DNA from: Amoebophrya sp. A120
Taxonomy: Eukaryota; Sar; Dinophyceae; Syndiniales; Amoebophryaceae
Length of the DNA: 64,000 nt
Direction of reading: 5' to 3'
Assembly (NCBI GenBank): GCA_905178155.1
Contig: CAJINV010000010.1
Location: 2,366,167 to 2,430,166 of the forward strand
The notes beneath the pieces are model-generated. The model was given only the letters and a program-made list of their open reading frames with translations, made no database searches and was not told the DNA's origin. Positions within the stretch are counted from its first letter, which is position 1; the number at the start of each line of letters is the position of its first letter. Below are positions 13,401-25,013 of the stretch, piece after piece. Both the position numbers and the translations under genes were made by a program.

Positions 13401-16400
13401 GCAGTTCCAACCACTCACGCAAGACCTCCTCTCCATGATCTTGTACGCCTGCACTAGTATCAAAATCAAACTCACCAACTCTTTCGCAAAACCCCTGGTG
13501 TTCCGCATCCGCCCTCCGGTCGTCTTCCAGATCGGCACTTGATGATGCCGCGGCGGTCAACTCTACTTCAGTATTTTTGCTAAAAGTGCCATTCTGTTCA
13601 TCGACCGCCGCGGCCTGCTCATCTAGCCCACCAGAGGCAGAGCCCGCCTTATCCTGCATTAAAAGGTATGATTCCTGGTCGCCTTCCAAACATGCGTCGA
13701 TTTGAGCCAACAAGAACGCATCGTGATCTTCTAGTACTGTATCAAGCGGCAGAGCAAGTTCGGTAAGTGCTGCTGCCGCACCTGGTAGCACGGTGGCGAG
13801 GGCAGCTTCCAGGTCAGCGTTTATCTCTTCGATGCTGGGGCGAACTGCTGGGGTTCCTGGTGTTCCATTCTCATTCTCTGCAGAAGTTGTACTATTCTGA
13901 AAAATAAACTCAGCTTTTCCATCGTCCTCTTCGTCCCCTTGCAGTTGCAAATCCGCATCACAAGTTCCCACCTCCTGCTGTTCCTCCTCGAGAGGTTCCA
14001 GTAAGCAGTCGGCGTGTGCTGGTTTATTGTCCCCCGCGCCGGGGGCGTCAAAATCGAAAAAGCTGGGCAAAGCAGGTTGCAGATGGTGCCTCGACGTAGT
14101 TCTTTCATCTTCCAATGTTGCAGTTGCATTTTCCATTGATGACGTCCTCAAATGTGGCTGAACAGAATCAGCATGGAAGAACTGGAAGTCGTGCTCCTGT
14201 CGGCCCTGCTCGTCACAGCTACTTCCTATCTTTTCATCTTCATCAAAGGTTACTGCCTCCTGGTTGTGACCACCCATTGATGGCGGCGGCGGCGGCGAAA
14301 CTACGCTCTCTGCACTCGCCGCGAAAGGCAGCACAGCCGCATCGTGGTCTTGTATTGTGTCGAGTAGAGTAGAGAAGTCACCTCTAGAAGTAGTACCGGA
14401 GCCGGGCACCGGCGTAGTATTTTTATTGGAGGGAGCACTTTTACGATGCTCCTCCGTTGGACCACTACCAACTTGATGTTCCTCGGTGGAAACAGCAGGT
14501 TCCGCATTCATTCTGATTCCCACTCTCGTCTCTGCACTACTGGGCAGCAGGAGCACCGGTGACCCTCGGCCGGAGCGCAGTGAAACCAGGCTGTCCCCGC
14601 CTTCCACCAGAGGGGAATACGAATAGGTGAGCTGAGAATCATCACTTTTGACCACAGCTGACAAAGGCGTCGCCGTGAGAGAGGACGCGTGGCTCCTGTC
14701 TGCAGGAGATGGTGACGTTGTCATCGAATCTTCACGTATGATCGTTGTTCCTGGCGTTGCTTTGCTTTTGTGAAAAAGCAATCTTCCTGCTCCGGGGGGA
14801 GACGGCAAGCCTGCGCTCCCCGGCGTAGAAGAAGTTCTTGTTCCTCTGACAGTGCTATAATCAGCAACCTCTACAACTTCTGACACATGCAAAGACGTCC
14901 GGAACCTCTGCGCCAGCTGGTCCACTGCATTGCGCTCCTCAGCACGGTTTGTTCCGCCGGGCAAAATGCTTTTCGAATTCCATGGCGACCAGTTGAACGC
15001 ACTAGCCCTGGACGAAGGTGAGTTATCCAGCTCGGGCGCGCTGTGGAGCTGGAAAATTTCGGACAGCTCGGGCGGGAGGAAAAACTCATCGCTTTCTGCA
15101 GGACCGGTCGGGCGACCAGCTTGGTGCTGCTGATGTTGCGTGTCTTCTGGTACTGCAGCTGCTTCCTGCGGTCCTACTGCAGGCCACTCCGCATGATCCA
15201 CAGGCGGCGGTGGCGGCGGCTCCGTGGGTGGAGGGGTCTTCGGCGTTGTGCTGAGACCTTGATGTTTTTGTACTAAGGGGTGCCTGCTTTGGTAGCTCGA
15301 ATCATGCAACTGCTGTGCCCCCGGCGGCGGGGGAAAGTTAGTGTTATCTTGTGCTGCAGGAGGAGGTGATAGTATCATCGCATTGGTCGGAGTAGTCGTC
15401 GTCCCCTCGCCAGTGTAAGAACCAGGAAGAGCAGCAGCACTTGGTACAACTTCTTGCGGCCTTTGCCGCAGATATGTTGTAGCTGCTTCTGCTACTTTAT
15501 TGAGAGGAAAAATCCCCCCTCCCCATATCAAAACGGAATTTCTGATGCTGGATTTGTGTACACGAATCGGGTTTGTATTGCAGAGAGGCACTGCGGCCAG
15601 ATCCCCAGGCTAGGTAGGGGCGTATGGGTCTACTTGTTCAACACGGCAAACGGCTCAGGTTTAGGCCAAACAGCATGACAAATCGCCTCCATAATGGAGC
15701 GGAAGCTTCTGCCCTTGTCTTCTTGCAAGACAGATGCGATTTGTGACCTCAAATCAGCAACACAAATTTTCGGAAACGTACCTTTTCGATATGTGGAGGG
15801 AGGATTTTTCCTTTTGATATACTTCCTTGGTCTCCAGTCCAGGAGGGGCCGCAGGTCGCCGCAGCGAAACCGCCGACAAAGGCAGTGGTGGCGGTGCTGC
15901 TGGTGCTGCCTCTTCCCCTTCCCCTTCCCCAGAGAGCAGCGTTGGCCGCGGCCTCCGTGGAAGATCCTCACTTCTTGTGTAGAAAGATTGCAACAGATGG
16001 CTCGGCATCATGTTGTGTAGTTGCCAGGGTCGAGGACCAGTTGATGCGCCGATCGGCTGTGTCTCAGACCCAGGTGGCACGTAGGAGCTCCTGGCACTAC
16101 GCGGCTGACCGTGGTTCTGGTGCAGTGGCGCCTGCTGGCCATGGCCTCCATTCGGGTTCGGCCCTGGCCCCGGCTCGATTATAGCATCGTGTGCTGCCGG
16201 CGCGTCTTGGGCTTGTCTCGACGGGCCCCGCTGTCTCCTCCGGGAGTGCTGCAAGAACGGGGCTGCACTACCGCTCGAACTGCTCAAGCCCCCTGGCGCA
16301 TGATCGGGCCTGGCCGCAAAAACGCCTGCTGGAAACAAGGAGAAGCTGCTGGTTGTTTTCTTGTCGGTAGCTGCATTATATGCATCATCCCCGTGCTGGG

Positions 16401-16458
16401 AGGGGAGGAACAAGTGGGAGATGAGGCAAAGGAGGAAATAAAGACAGGTGAGTTTCAT
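7479..16458 (-). CDS. Very long low-complexity secreted or membrane protein, function unknown
   Basis: I do not recognise this protein. The chosen start is the ATG of MKLTCLYFLLCLISHLFLPS, a good signal peptide; an in-frame ATG also occurs at 16548. Exons are about 16458-15820, 15497-12862, 12634-12196, 11487-10476, 10154-9389, 9108-8969, 8689-8142, 7827-7776 and 7565-7479, ending in TGA at 7479-7481. The 2.6 kb exon is rich in Ser, Pro, Glu and Asp and is predicted to be disordered. Later exons are more ordered and basic: WEKLVAKQFVKDSAKRL, KCYACTSEKHGACEENEALE, and a hydrophobic/basic block around 8150-8560. The frame is kept across every introner I checked, for example SNSSS to LSEINRN at 12635-12861. 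The element at 11488-12195 separates two near-identical coding segments (the LPAPGAAA-DVDMEQT motif). I infer that it is spliced out, but the gene could instead end there. Confidence 0.58.
7566..7775. mobile_element. Introner, family D
   Basis: Perfect TSD GCCAG. Removal joins REILA to KLLPRQ in the gene at 7479-16458. Confidence 0.88.
7828..8141. mobile_element. Introner, family F
   Basis: Arms TATTCCGGTGAAAAATGCC and GCATTTTCATTGTAATA; TSD CGCAG left, CGAGA right (imperfect). Removal joins ADARFS to ADIFFL in frame. Confidence 0.8.
8690..8968. mobile_element. Introner, family C
   Basis: Perfect TSD AGTTC. Removal joins VKSAEL to AGGAAG. It is a near-identical, oppositely oriented copy of 61072-61350. 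Confidence 0.9.
9109..9388. mobile_element. Introner, family C
   Basis: TSD TGGTC left, TTGTC right. Removal joins KTSD to QRPPKCY. Interior subtype shared, inverted, with 37822-38103. Confidence 0.87.
10155..10475. mobile_element. Introner, family B
   Basis: Perfect TSD CAACC. One register of this TSD would allow GT-AG splicing on the minus strand. Interrupts the gene at 7479-16458. Confidence 0.88.
11396..12271. repeat. Direct repeat of coding sequence flanking the 11488-12195 element
   Basis: Copies at about 11403-11472 and 12203-12271 share most bases and encode LPAPGAAAxDVDMEQTxR on the minus strand. They lie in the same orientation and frame. Confidence 0.75.
11488..12195. mobile_element. 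Inverted-repeat element unlike the introners, inside a coding region
   Basis: About 708 bases bounded by ACCGTAATAAGCGGCTAAAG and its near mirror (TTAGCCGCTAATTACGGT). It holds internal repeats, including the palindromic unit CTAATGGCCGCGCCATTAG in several diverged copies followed by GAACTTATG, and repeated GCGGAAAAAAGCCAA words. It has none of the introner arms and no 5-bp TSD. Instead, about 70 bases of nearly identical coding sequence lie directly repeated on each side. It may be a transposon spliced as an intron, or it may mark a gene boundary. Confidence 0.6.
12635..12861. mobile_element. Introner, family E
   Basis: Perfect TSD AGAGG, arms TATCGTGAGAAAAAAGTGCT and mirror. Removal joins GGSNSSS to LSEINRN. 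Confidence 0.89.
15498..15819. mobile_element. Introner, family B
   Basis: Perfect TSD TACTT, arms TATTGAGAGGAAAAATCCCC and mirror. Separates the first, signal-peptide exon of the gene at 7479-16458 from its 2.6 kb exon. Confidence 0.88.
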
Positions 16459-16548
16459 CACCTGCCTCCTTGTGGTGCACAGAGGGTGATCCTCATGAGG
16501 GGGTCTGACGAGTTTTGCAACTCTACTACTGTACATCATCTTGATCAT

Positions 16549-17314
16549 CTCCCGCTACCAGTTCTTGCAAGTAAAAAAATTATAAATTATCACGCAGCTG
16601 CATGCCACGAACTGCTACAAAAAAATGATCGTAGGTATATTTTTCATGCGATCTTACGGGCAGCATGTCAATAGAAAAAAAATGTTTCTTTGCATTTTCT
16701 CAGTCAGTCTGTAGCTGCTATTGTTGTTCGGTTTCACCAACATGAAAGTGGAGGGTCAGAAGCAGAAGCAAAGTCAGACCATGAAATGCTTGTGACGTAC
16801 GACGTCAAACCTAACACATAATTCACGCGACGTATGATCTTTTTTCTTCGTTGCACGAATGGCGTTACCAGAGCAGAAGCAGCGGTGGTATACAACTAAA
16901 GAAAGTGCCGCGGTTGGATCCTTTTCAACTTCATGCAGGGGTCAACATCTTCACAGACTCAGACACCTCCTGCTGCGAGACATCAAAAATCCAGTCCTGA
17001 TCATCGTCTGTCATCATCGCGATCGATTGGTAGCAAAATGAAATCCGTATGGTACTATCTTCGTACTCTCTTCTTTAGCCTAAAGCACTTCTACTATCAA
17101 TCTACTCCGTTGATCTTTTGAACTTCTGTTGCCCCAGTTTTCTTTTTCTCACACAAGAGTGAACAGGCTGCACAAAACGTTCCAATTTTCACTCCTCGCA
17201 GAGAAATGTTGCGCCATGTTTTTCCTCCTTGAGAGGCGCTTTTATTTCGAAAGCCTGACTCAATCAGGACAAAAGAGAATTCAAATTGTCGTTCTTGTAG
17301 CGACACACCAGGTC
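16549..17314. other. Intergenic, no gene or introner seen
   Basis: AT-rich spacer between two minus-strand genes. It should hold the promoter and leader of the gene at 7479-16458 and the 3' end signals of the gene upstream; no motif is clear enough to call. Confidence 0.5.
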
Positions 17315-20069
17315 TTATTGATCTTGAGATAGTAAATATTCGCCATGATCTTTATCTCTATCACCGATTGCTCCATGCAGTTGCTTCCTCCGCAGAGCCT
17401 GCGACACCCTCTTCTCGGTCTTCGTCTGCTTCCGCAGCATCGCCTTACTTCGCGCGGCACCGTGTCTGCGCAGACCACTGCTACTTTGTGATCGACCACT
17501 GCTTATGTCTGTTCTGTCTGTTCTCGTCTGCTGCTCTCCTGCACCTTCACTATCGCTACCGCCCCCAGGACGATCTTCTCGACCACGACCTGTGTCAGCA
17601 GGTCTAACCGCAGGAGAGAGCTGTGCTTTATCTTGTTCGGGAAGAACCACCCCCGAGTTATGATGTTCTCCACCTTGACTCGCGGCTACTGCTCTGGTTC
17701 CTCGTCTGGAGGAAGCCCTGGAGGATGCAGTTCTCCGCCCACCAGCGCTAGTACTTCTCCGCGCCTGTCCTCGCGACGAGGCCCTTTGGTGCCGACGGCT
17801 GGTAGCAGATGAAGGAGACTGTTGCACAACAGCTTCTGGGAGCCCTCCCGTCCACGGCGGAGACGTCGTCGAAAGATCTTCTTCTCCCAGGAACTGCTGC
17901 ATCGATATTCTTCCTAAGCTTAGAGAATTTTGTTGCGCAGCAGTACCAGCTATTTTTCCAAATACTGATTTTTTCCTAGAGCTTGCTTCCTGCTCTGCCC
18001 CCGCGATGTTGATCCCGCCCGACACGAAACTCGGTTGCAGCTCCTGTGTTGAAAATGCAGTTGTCCTACTGGTCGTGGTTCTTTCACCGGCGCGGGGGTA
18101 CTGGAGGTCGTCGCTGTGGCGATACAGCGCACTATCCCTATCGGCAGAAGTGCCGAAATGCATCGAAGATGAAGCCCCGGCCACAACTGCAACAGCTTCT
18201 TCGCTTATATTTTTCTCGTCCGGATATTTTTGGCGCGCGGGCTCGGAAACTCCCGCCCCGGTCGTACTACTCGTGTACGAGGCTTCTCGTTCTCCTGCAG
18301 CTGCAACCGTGCCTTTGTTCCTCGATGCAGCAGTATTGAGGAACGTAAAACCCGGTGCCGCTGTACCGTTTTTCCCGCCCCACTTGTTGTTTCCACCGCC
18401 TTTGTAGTTCCTCCCATGGGCAAGATCAGGCCTACCGTTTTTGGCTTGAAGTGGCAGCTGTTGCATGTGCAACAACATCTTCCCAGGTGTTGAACCAGTG
18501 CTGCTGTCGCTCGTGGCATTTTCCGACACCTCGTAGCCTGTGAACTTCACGACCCCCGGAAGATGATCTATCACGAGGAAAAATTCCCCCAGCCCCAAAG
18601 TTGCAAAAGTTTGTGATGCAAAGTTTCCAAGTGAAAACTTTTTGTCATGCATGAAAGGAGTATGAACCTTTCCGATCGATGCAGATTCTAGGCGTGTGTG
18701 TGTGTGTCGCATCGCTTGCATGACAAGTGCCGCTCTTGATGCTGGGATCTTTTGCAATACAGATTTTTCCTATTCATGATCGGAAATCTGTGATGCTGAT
18801 AGATGCAGGAGGGCGCATGTTTCATTTGGAAAGGTTTGCAATACAAATGCTCCCAAGTTCGGGGGTGGGGGCATTTTTCATTGTAATATGATCGCAGTCC
18901 TCTTCACTGTCAAGCGCGTCGTCGTCCCCACCGCCCGCCTGCCGTCCCACGGTCAAAAACCCCGCGGTGGCCAGGCAGGCCACGCCGAGAAAGCCGCAGT
19001 ATCCACTGCAAAAATGTCTGGGTCTGGAAACTTGTGATACAAGGAAGGGAATATTGAGCACACTGTAATGTGCTCCCCAGCATGACAAGTTTTTCCGTGG
19101 TTCAGAGTTACGTACTCCGCATGAGAAACTGCTTTTTTGCATGACACACAAGAGGACCGCTTCGCGGGCACGCAATACAGAGTTTAGAGTCATGCCAGAC
19201 GAGCATGACAAATCTCGCAATCTCCCAGACCCAGACAGATTTGCAGTTCATACGCAGAGAATCATCACGATAAGACGGAGGTCGGAAGTGGTGTGGAGGT
19301 CCGCTTCTTCAGAAGTTGCGGATGTGGTACTCGTAAAAGTCATCGAATCAGTAGTTCCTGCTTCAGTACCAGTACCATTTAATATTCCAGCACTCGTGCC
19401 ATTTTTCGTACCATTTCTGGAAGATCTACTCTTCTGTGTGCCTGCTCTCCTACTACTTCCGGAAACGAGAAACGAGCGGCCTTTTGATTTTCTGCCCACA
19501 AGAAGCGGTGAGGCAATGGACCACGGCTCGGAAGGAGAAGTCGCACCCTGTAGAAGTTGTTGTACTTGCTTTCGCGTCGTCAAAAGCGGCACTTTATTCT
19601 CTGCTCGGTTGTCTACTTTCGACCCTAGCAACGAACTTCCGCCGCGCGCCTTCTGGAGAGCAGAAGTTCTTACTCCTGTGGGTATAATTTGTTCCCTTAG
19701 TCTTAGAGCTGCTGGTGCTGGTGGTGGTGTGCTATAATTGTTCTCCGCGGATAATACTATCGTCCCACGCCCTGGTGGTTGTTCCACGCGAACTTCCTCC
19801 GAATTTTTCCTAGTTGTTGTTCTCTGCTGCTGCACCAGAACCGCGTGTGCCGTAAAAAATCTTCGACTTGGTGCACTACTTTTTGCGCCGCCGGAAGCGG
19901 AAGTAAGAATCAGTTTCTGATCTACTTCTTCTACATTTGATGTGGACCATGTTGGTCCACCGCATGATGTGGTCGTAGTTCCCGATAGGGGCAACAGGAG
20001 AAAATCTAAATCACTGCCTGCGAAGATTATGGCAATCGTCCAGAACAACAGAGGTCGAGTCATTTTCAT
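17315..20069 (-). CDS. Single-pass membrane protein with long Ser/Arg-rich tail, function unknown
   Basis: Three exons, 20069-19253, 18999-18889 and 18568-17315, separated by one family A and one family F introner. The chosen start is the ATG of MKMTRPLLFWTIAIIFAG, which gives a signal peptide; an earlier in-frame ATG lies at 20171. A Ser/Thr-rich region of about 230 residues follows. Splicing across 19000-19252 then builds one hydrophobic segment, LIVMILC joined to GFLGVACLATAGF, so the element sits inside the codons of the transmembrane helix. The acidic motif GGGDDDALDSEEDCD comes next, followed by a tail of about 400 residues rich in Ser, Arg, Gly and Gln that ends in LLSQDQ. This looks like a type I membrane protein with a disordered cytoplasmic tail. 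I know no family for it. Confidence 0.68.
18569..18888. mobile_element. Introner, family F
   Basis: Perfect TSD TGATC, arms TATCACGAGGAAAAATTCCC and mirror ending in TTGTAATA. Interrupts the membrane protein gene at 17315-20069. Confidence 0.88.
19000..19252. mobile_element. Introner, family A (reverse orientation)
   Basis: Perfect TSD CGCAG. Its interior is the reverse complement of the subtype at 60785-61037. Sits inside the transmembrane-helix codons. Confidence 0.89.
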
Positions 20070-20846
20070 TTTGGGATGAAGGAGAAAAATCTGAAGAACG
20101 AGATTTAGCTGATGATTGCGGGAAAGAGAACTCGTTTTTGTCGGCGGCAGTACTTTCGTGGTGAGTGACACTGACAGGATTACTTTTCTAAATGTAAGCT
20201 GCCATTAAACTGGCGAATATTATTACTTTTTGACAAGTGCCTCCAAGGGGACTGCATTCCTTTCGCGTTGTAGTTGTTATTTTCACGCAGCTCGGCGGTG
20301 TAGAATATTCTTCTTTTGATGGTTCAGATTGGTCCACGACCTACGAGGCGGCAATACGAGCCATCGAAGGAGGACCACACGGCACGAAGATCAAGATATG
20401 AATCACGAAAGGAATATGAAGAACGAAGATGTTGCGCAAGAACGACGAACGACGATGAAGCAAAAATATCAGAGACCTCGTACGATTGAACAATCCCAAG
20501 ACGACGATTATTTAGAGGTTAGTACAGCCAACTCTGTACATTTTACAAAACATCACTTCGCTGTGTTTCCTGACGATTATGACACGAAAACATAACAAGA
20601 AAGACAACAAGGATCGGATCGTGAACACGGAGCATCTTCAAGCAGGTATAGCTACTAACGTACCTATTGCCTGCTCCTGGGTCTCCGACAGACAGGGAAA
20701 TTCAAATTTTTCCGCGACAGACATTTCTTCTGCATCTGCTTCGGGTATTTTTATATAAAAGCCCACTTCGTATGTTATTCCACGACATACCGATGCCGGA
20801 ATTGCAAAGCGAAAGCGATATCTTTGCAACATATCATAAGTTCATC
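20070..20846. other. Intergenic, no gene or introner seen
   Basis: AT-rich spacer. A plus-strand frame at 20329-20595 has no recognisable content and I do not call it. Confidence 0.5.
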
Positions 20847-23440
20847 TCACACATAGTATTCTTTCTCTTCACATGATCTTCCCTGTTGTTCGGTTTTCGT
20901 CTTCCTCTTCGATCGGCTTCGTCGACGCTCTTCCTTTAGCCGTGGGAGGGAAGCAGCAGCTTTTGAAGACTCCACGTCCTCTTGCGGCCAGGAGTCGCCT
21001 TGCGGCCAAGAGTCGCCTTGCGGCCAGGAGTTGTCTTGCGGCCAACAACCCTCCTCCTCCGCCTCCCTTTCGCCAACCTCATATCCGTATTCAACAAAAC
21101 TTTCCTCCGGCCAAAACGCCTCACCCTCACCTAGTGCCACGTTCCTGCTGTGACGCGGCTCAGCGGTCTTGCCGATACTAGTTCTTGAACCAGAACCGCG
21201 CTGCACAATAACTACCTCCGGAGCGATGTTGAATGCCTCGTGTGTACTAGTAGTTCCAGTGCTGGTGATCTTCACGATCTGCTTTCGCCGCGGGTCCTCG
21301 CCGGGAGGGTCGTCCCTTGTTCCAGATAAAGGTCTTGATGCAGCCACAGGCGTGGAGGTCATCTTCATCTTCTCTACTGCAGACAGCCGACTCGTTACGT
21401 CCGCCTTACTACTCCTAGTACTACTAGAAAGCGACTCCCGCACCGACCGCGCGATATTTCGGACTGCTTGACAGCGGAACACCAGAAAAGAGGCCGAATA
21501 GAGCAGAAGTCCCCCCGCCACCGCGCCGAGGGCGACGAAGATCCACGTGAGATCTGCTTCGTCGTCATCTGTTCTCCCCACCAACGGCGCTCCAGGTGCC
21601 GAGGTCGAGACCGTTGGCGGCTCAGGTCCGGCGCTACTAGTACTTGGCGTAGTGGTACCTCCTGAACCGGGCTGCTGCCCCGTGGTCGTCGTCATCGTTC
21701 CCGACGATGTTTCAGTGGGCATTGCCGGTGATTGACCTGATGTTGTATGTCCCGGCGTTCGTCACATCAAGAGCTGGTGGTATCCAAGAAAAAAAACTGT
21801 GTTTGTGTCTCGGGGTGACAGCATGACAAATTCGCTCTGCATGACAGAGAAGCCCTGACTTGTTCACGGGCAGCGAGTACGTGGAAGCTCGTATGTTGAA
21901 AAGAGGACGCTATAATAGGTGGACACCATGACAAGTGTCATGTAACTGTTTTGTATTTTCTGCATCACAGACTTACACTTACACAGTTCTTTCTTGCATA
22001 GGTGGCTCTGTGATACTCGTAGCGCCCCACTCGCAGGTGAAGTCTCCCGTCAGTCCGTAACCCGGCCGGCACGCTCGGCATGCTTGCGCGCGGGTATTGT
22101 AAAACTCGCACCGTGGGTACAGCATCGCGTACCCGTTCGGACACACGCAGGGGGGCTTGACCAAACTAGACCGGACGGTGACCTCGTAGGGCGCGACATC
22201 CTGCGCAGCGTACGCGTGCCCGTCCGTCAAAGTCTCCAACGCCCCACAGCAGGTGGTCACGTGGTACAGACAACCCCCGTTTTCGGTCCGCGTTTGCGTT
22301 TTATTGCTGCGCGCGCAGTAGGCCGGATTGATCTCTAACGTTGCTACGTGGTACCAGGCCCAGTTGGGACACACGGTTCCGAACGTGTAGCGCACCTTCA
22401 ACACCGGCCGGGTTACCGTTGGGTACTCCAGGATGTCTGTGTAGGGGGCTGCAGCAGCTGTCGCATTGGTCAGGATCTCGGGGTAGCTTGCCTCGTGGTA
22501 TCCGAGGACATGGGCGGTAACTGTCGGATCGATCTTTTTGTGTTGGGTCAGGCGCCACCGCTCGGCGATTGCCGTGCGGGAGAGGTAGGAGCTGTAGCGT
22601 AGGTCGTACCAGGAGAGACGGTAGTCGTACGCTGCATCGAAGACCCCGTTGTGCAATTCCGGCACAAAGATCACCTCGTTGCCGACTTGCGGAAAGGCTA
22701 AATGTATCCGGTGCAAAAGAAGTTGTTGTTCAACATCGCATTCACTTAGGGACAAGTAACACCAAAGGTGGATGCAAGAAAACCTTAGAACCTCTTAACC
22801 TCTTCGACCTTGCTAAAGTGCAACTCGTGGTCTGAGGCAGACTCTAGTACGTATACGTGTTGTTGCGATAGTACTTACAACTTTTGCAGTCCATACTCTC
22901 ACGCAGTGGCGTGTTTGTCCCGCTGCACACTCCAGTGATGTTTCGCACTCCCGGATGAGAATGTTCCTGATAATATCATACAGAAAACTACAAGCACTCG
23001 ATGTTTTTACGACGGTCTTGTCAATAACGCAAGGAAAAGTCTCTTTGCTCAGGGCATCATAGCGCAGCAGGCCTTCGCCTTCTTGTACGATCGCTGCAAT
23101 AAATAACAGATGATTATACGATTTCTACCGTCTGATGTACTTCCTTTGCATGATCTTGACTACTTTTGACATATACACTGTCGACGTCTTTCTTTTTGAT
23201 ATGATCAGGGAGGTTGTCGTGCTAGTATTTGCAAACGCAAACCTGTGAGAACCAATCCTCTCCTGTGCTAGCCAATCTAACTCCTGCGAGAGCAACAGGA
23301 ATGCGGAAAGAGCAGTGCCCCGTCGCTGGAGCCACTCGTTCACCGAGCGAATACGTCCAGGAGAAACTACTAAGTGGCTGCGGTAGTTTCCCGTCATGCG
23401 GCTCATCTCGTGCAGCTGTTCGGCCTCGTTGATGATTCAG
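20847..23440 (-). CDS. Cys-rich ectodomain membrane protein with WPQ repeats (5' end unresolved)
   Basis: The exon 22747-22001 encodes a folded region with Trp and Cys residues, ending in an EGF-like or GCC2-like cluster (CVCPNGYAMLYPRCEFYN, then CRACRPGYGLTGDFTCEW). The family D introner at 21781-22000 follows. The exon to 20847 has a Thr/Ser/Pro stalk, a helix WIFVALGAVAGGLLLYSASF, and a cytoplasmic tail with four WPQ(D/G/E) repeats. Ectodomain, stalk, helix and tail fit one type I membrane protein. However, simple removal of the introner plus one TSD leaves the two parts in different frames, so another splice register or two genes must be considered. Upstream, minus-strand reading 23085-22865 is coding-like (CETSLECAAGQTRHC) and is followed by GTAAGT. 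Another coding-like stretch runs to about 23440. The first exon is not located. Confidence 0.52.
20985..21048 (-). repeat. 18-bp tandem repeats coding WPQ units
   Basis: Four tandem units based on TTGCGGCCAGGAGTCGCC encode WPQ(D/G/E)(N/D)S-like repeats in the cytoplasmic tail of the membrane protein at 20847. Confidence 0.8.
21781..22000. mobile_element. Introner, family D
   Basis: Perfect TSD GGTGG. It separates the Cys-rich ectodomain exon from the stalk and transmembrane exon. Simple removal does not keep one frame across, so the real splice register or gene boundary is uncertain. Confidence 0.85.
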
Positions 23441-24159
23441 AAACAAATTTTGCATTTACAGTTACTTTCTTCTCCCCCTCAAGTAGCAGCCAAATGGTTA
23501 CAAATGAAAATCCGGAAGTGCACCGCGATTCAGCCAAAAGATGATAAAATGGCGGGCTGTAATATTATCATGCGAGAAGCAAAGAAATTTGACATGCTTT
23601 GAGATGAGGTTCTACTTCTTCTTCTTCCGTGCTACAATCATACGATTGGACTCAATTAGTACACGAAGGGGTTTAGACTGTCAGATGAAATAGCGATAGT
23701 TTTATTCCAGCGCGTAAAGTTCCCCCTCTTCCATAACCGTGACAACGGGCGCCAGTAGCTAAAAATATAGGGCTTAATGAAGCTCACAAAAGACCGTACA
23801 AAACTAAGCATTAGATGAAGTGCACCTAGACTTTCGTCCGACCGAATGTCTGCGAAAGCAAAGCGATCTTCAGTACTCATCGTACTTTTGGATCATAAAA
23901 CCGAAGTGATAAAGTGCTAGCACAATCACGGCGCACAGAAGGTGATTTAGATTTTGTCTTCACCTCTACGTCTTCAGAACCGAATAGCAAAACACGATGA
24001 AATGAAGCAAACATGACCTAATCCGATCCGACTGGCTTGTTCAGGATGCGACCGAATTGATTTTTTTTGTCGGGAACCGAGGAACGTGATGGCGTACTAG
24101 AAACGAAAAAATTTTCAAATTCAACCGACGCCTGACTGTGCAGAAGTAGAGCAGTAGCA
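23441..24159. other. Intergenic, no convincing gene
   Basis: AT-rich sequence with one doubtful 74-codon frame. No introner, RNA gene or repeat recognised. Confidence 0.45.
23656..23880 (-). other. Isolated open frame of 74 codons, doubtful exon
   Basis: An ATG-initiated frame (MSTEDRFAFADIRSDESLG...) with a hydrophobic middle (LMLSFVRSFVSFIKPYIF). It lies in the region between the Cys-rich membrane gene and the methyltransferase. It might be a first exon of the gene at 20847-23440, but no join could be established and it may be chance. Confidence 0.2.
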
Positions 24160-24901
24160 GTACGTTAGGGAGGAAAACCGGAGCCGCCGACGTGGATCCC
24201 AAAATTTTTTTTGCGGGGGCGCGCACATAGCTGCTCTCGGAAGAAAGCCACGGCCATCTGTTATCTCTGTCTGCCCACCCCGCTCGCGGCCTGCCAGCGC
24301 CCGCGCCACTGCCCCCGGCCGAGCGCACCAATCCGGCACTGCCCCAACCCCCGGGAGCGCTTATCGCCGGCGCCCGGCGCCCGGGCCCATGCCCCCTTCC
24401 GAAGGTTTGGGCACCTCCGCGGATTTCCTCGGATCTGCTTCAAATCGGGGAATTTTTTTGGGGCAGATATTTTCCCAAGATTTTCGCCTGATTTCGACCA
24501 GATTTGAAAGGGATTTTGTTGGAATGTAGTCGGGGGACGGCGTGAAAATTTCGGCCGGATTTGCCGGGGATTTCGCGCCGATTAGCCCCCCGGAGGGGGG
24601 CAAATCCTTGGCCAAACCGGGGAAATTTCCCGGGAATTTCCGGCCCTCCCGGATTTGGGCCAGATTTAAAAGGGATTTTGTCGGAACTTAGTCGGGGGAC
24701 GGCGTGGTAATTTGGGCCGGATCTGGCCCCGGTCCAGGTTGGGCCGTCCACCAGCTGGTTGGACCGGGCCGCGGAGTCTGTCGGCCCGTCCCGGTGCCCT
24801 CTGGCCCCGGGTTGTTTTCGAACAAACGATAGTCTCGGCGTGTTCATGCAAAAAAAATTTTGGGATCGACGTCGGCGGCTCCGGTTTTCCTCCCTAAGTA
24901 C
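24160..24901. mobile_element. GC-rich non-autonomous transposon with long inverted repeats
   Basis: Arms beginning GTACGTTAGGGAGGAAAACC extend about 50 bases (through GGAGCCGCCGACGT and CCAAAATTTTTTTTGC) and recur inverted at 24850-24901. The centre is GC-rich and holds two diverged copies of a unit around GTCGGGGGACGGCGTG (about 24500 and 24690). There is no coding content of its own, and it is intergenic. It is unlike the introners in composition and in arms. Confidence 0.75.
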
Positions 24902-25013
24902 GCTAGTACACCTCGTGATCCCAATAAACATGAAATAAATAGAAGATCGTTTCTACCGGGCTGCCACAGATAATCCGGCAGCGTAACTCTTTCTGCTGGT
25001 GGTAGAGCTAGTG

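Noticed and set aside
24121-24931. Minus-strand Pro/Arg-rich frames as genes
   Set aside because: They overlap the inverted-repeat transposon and its GC-rich centre.
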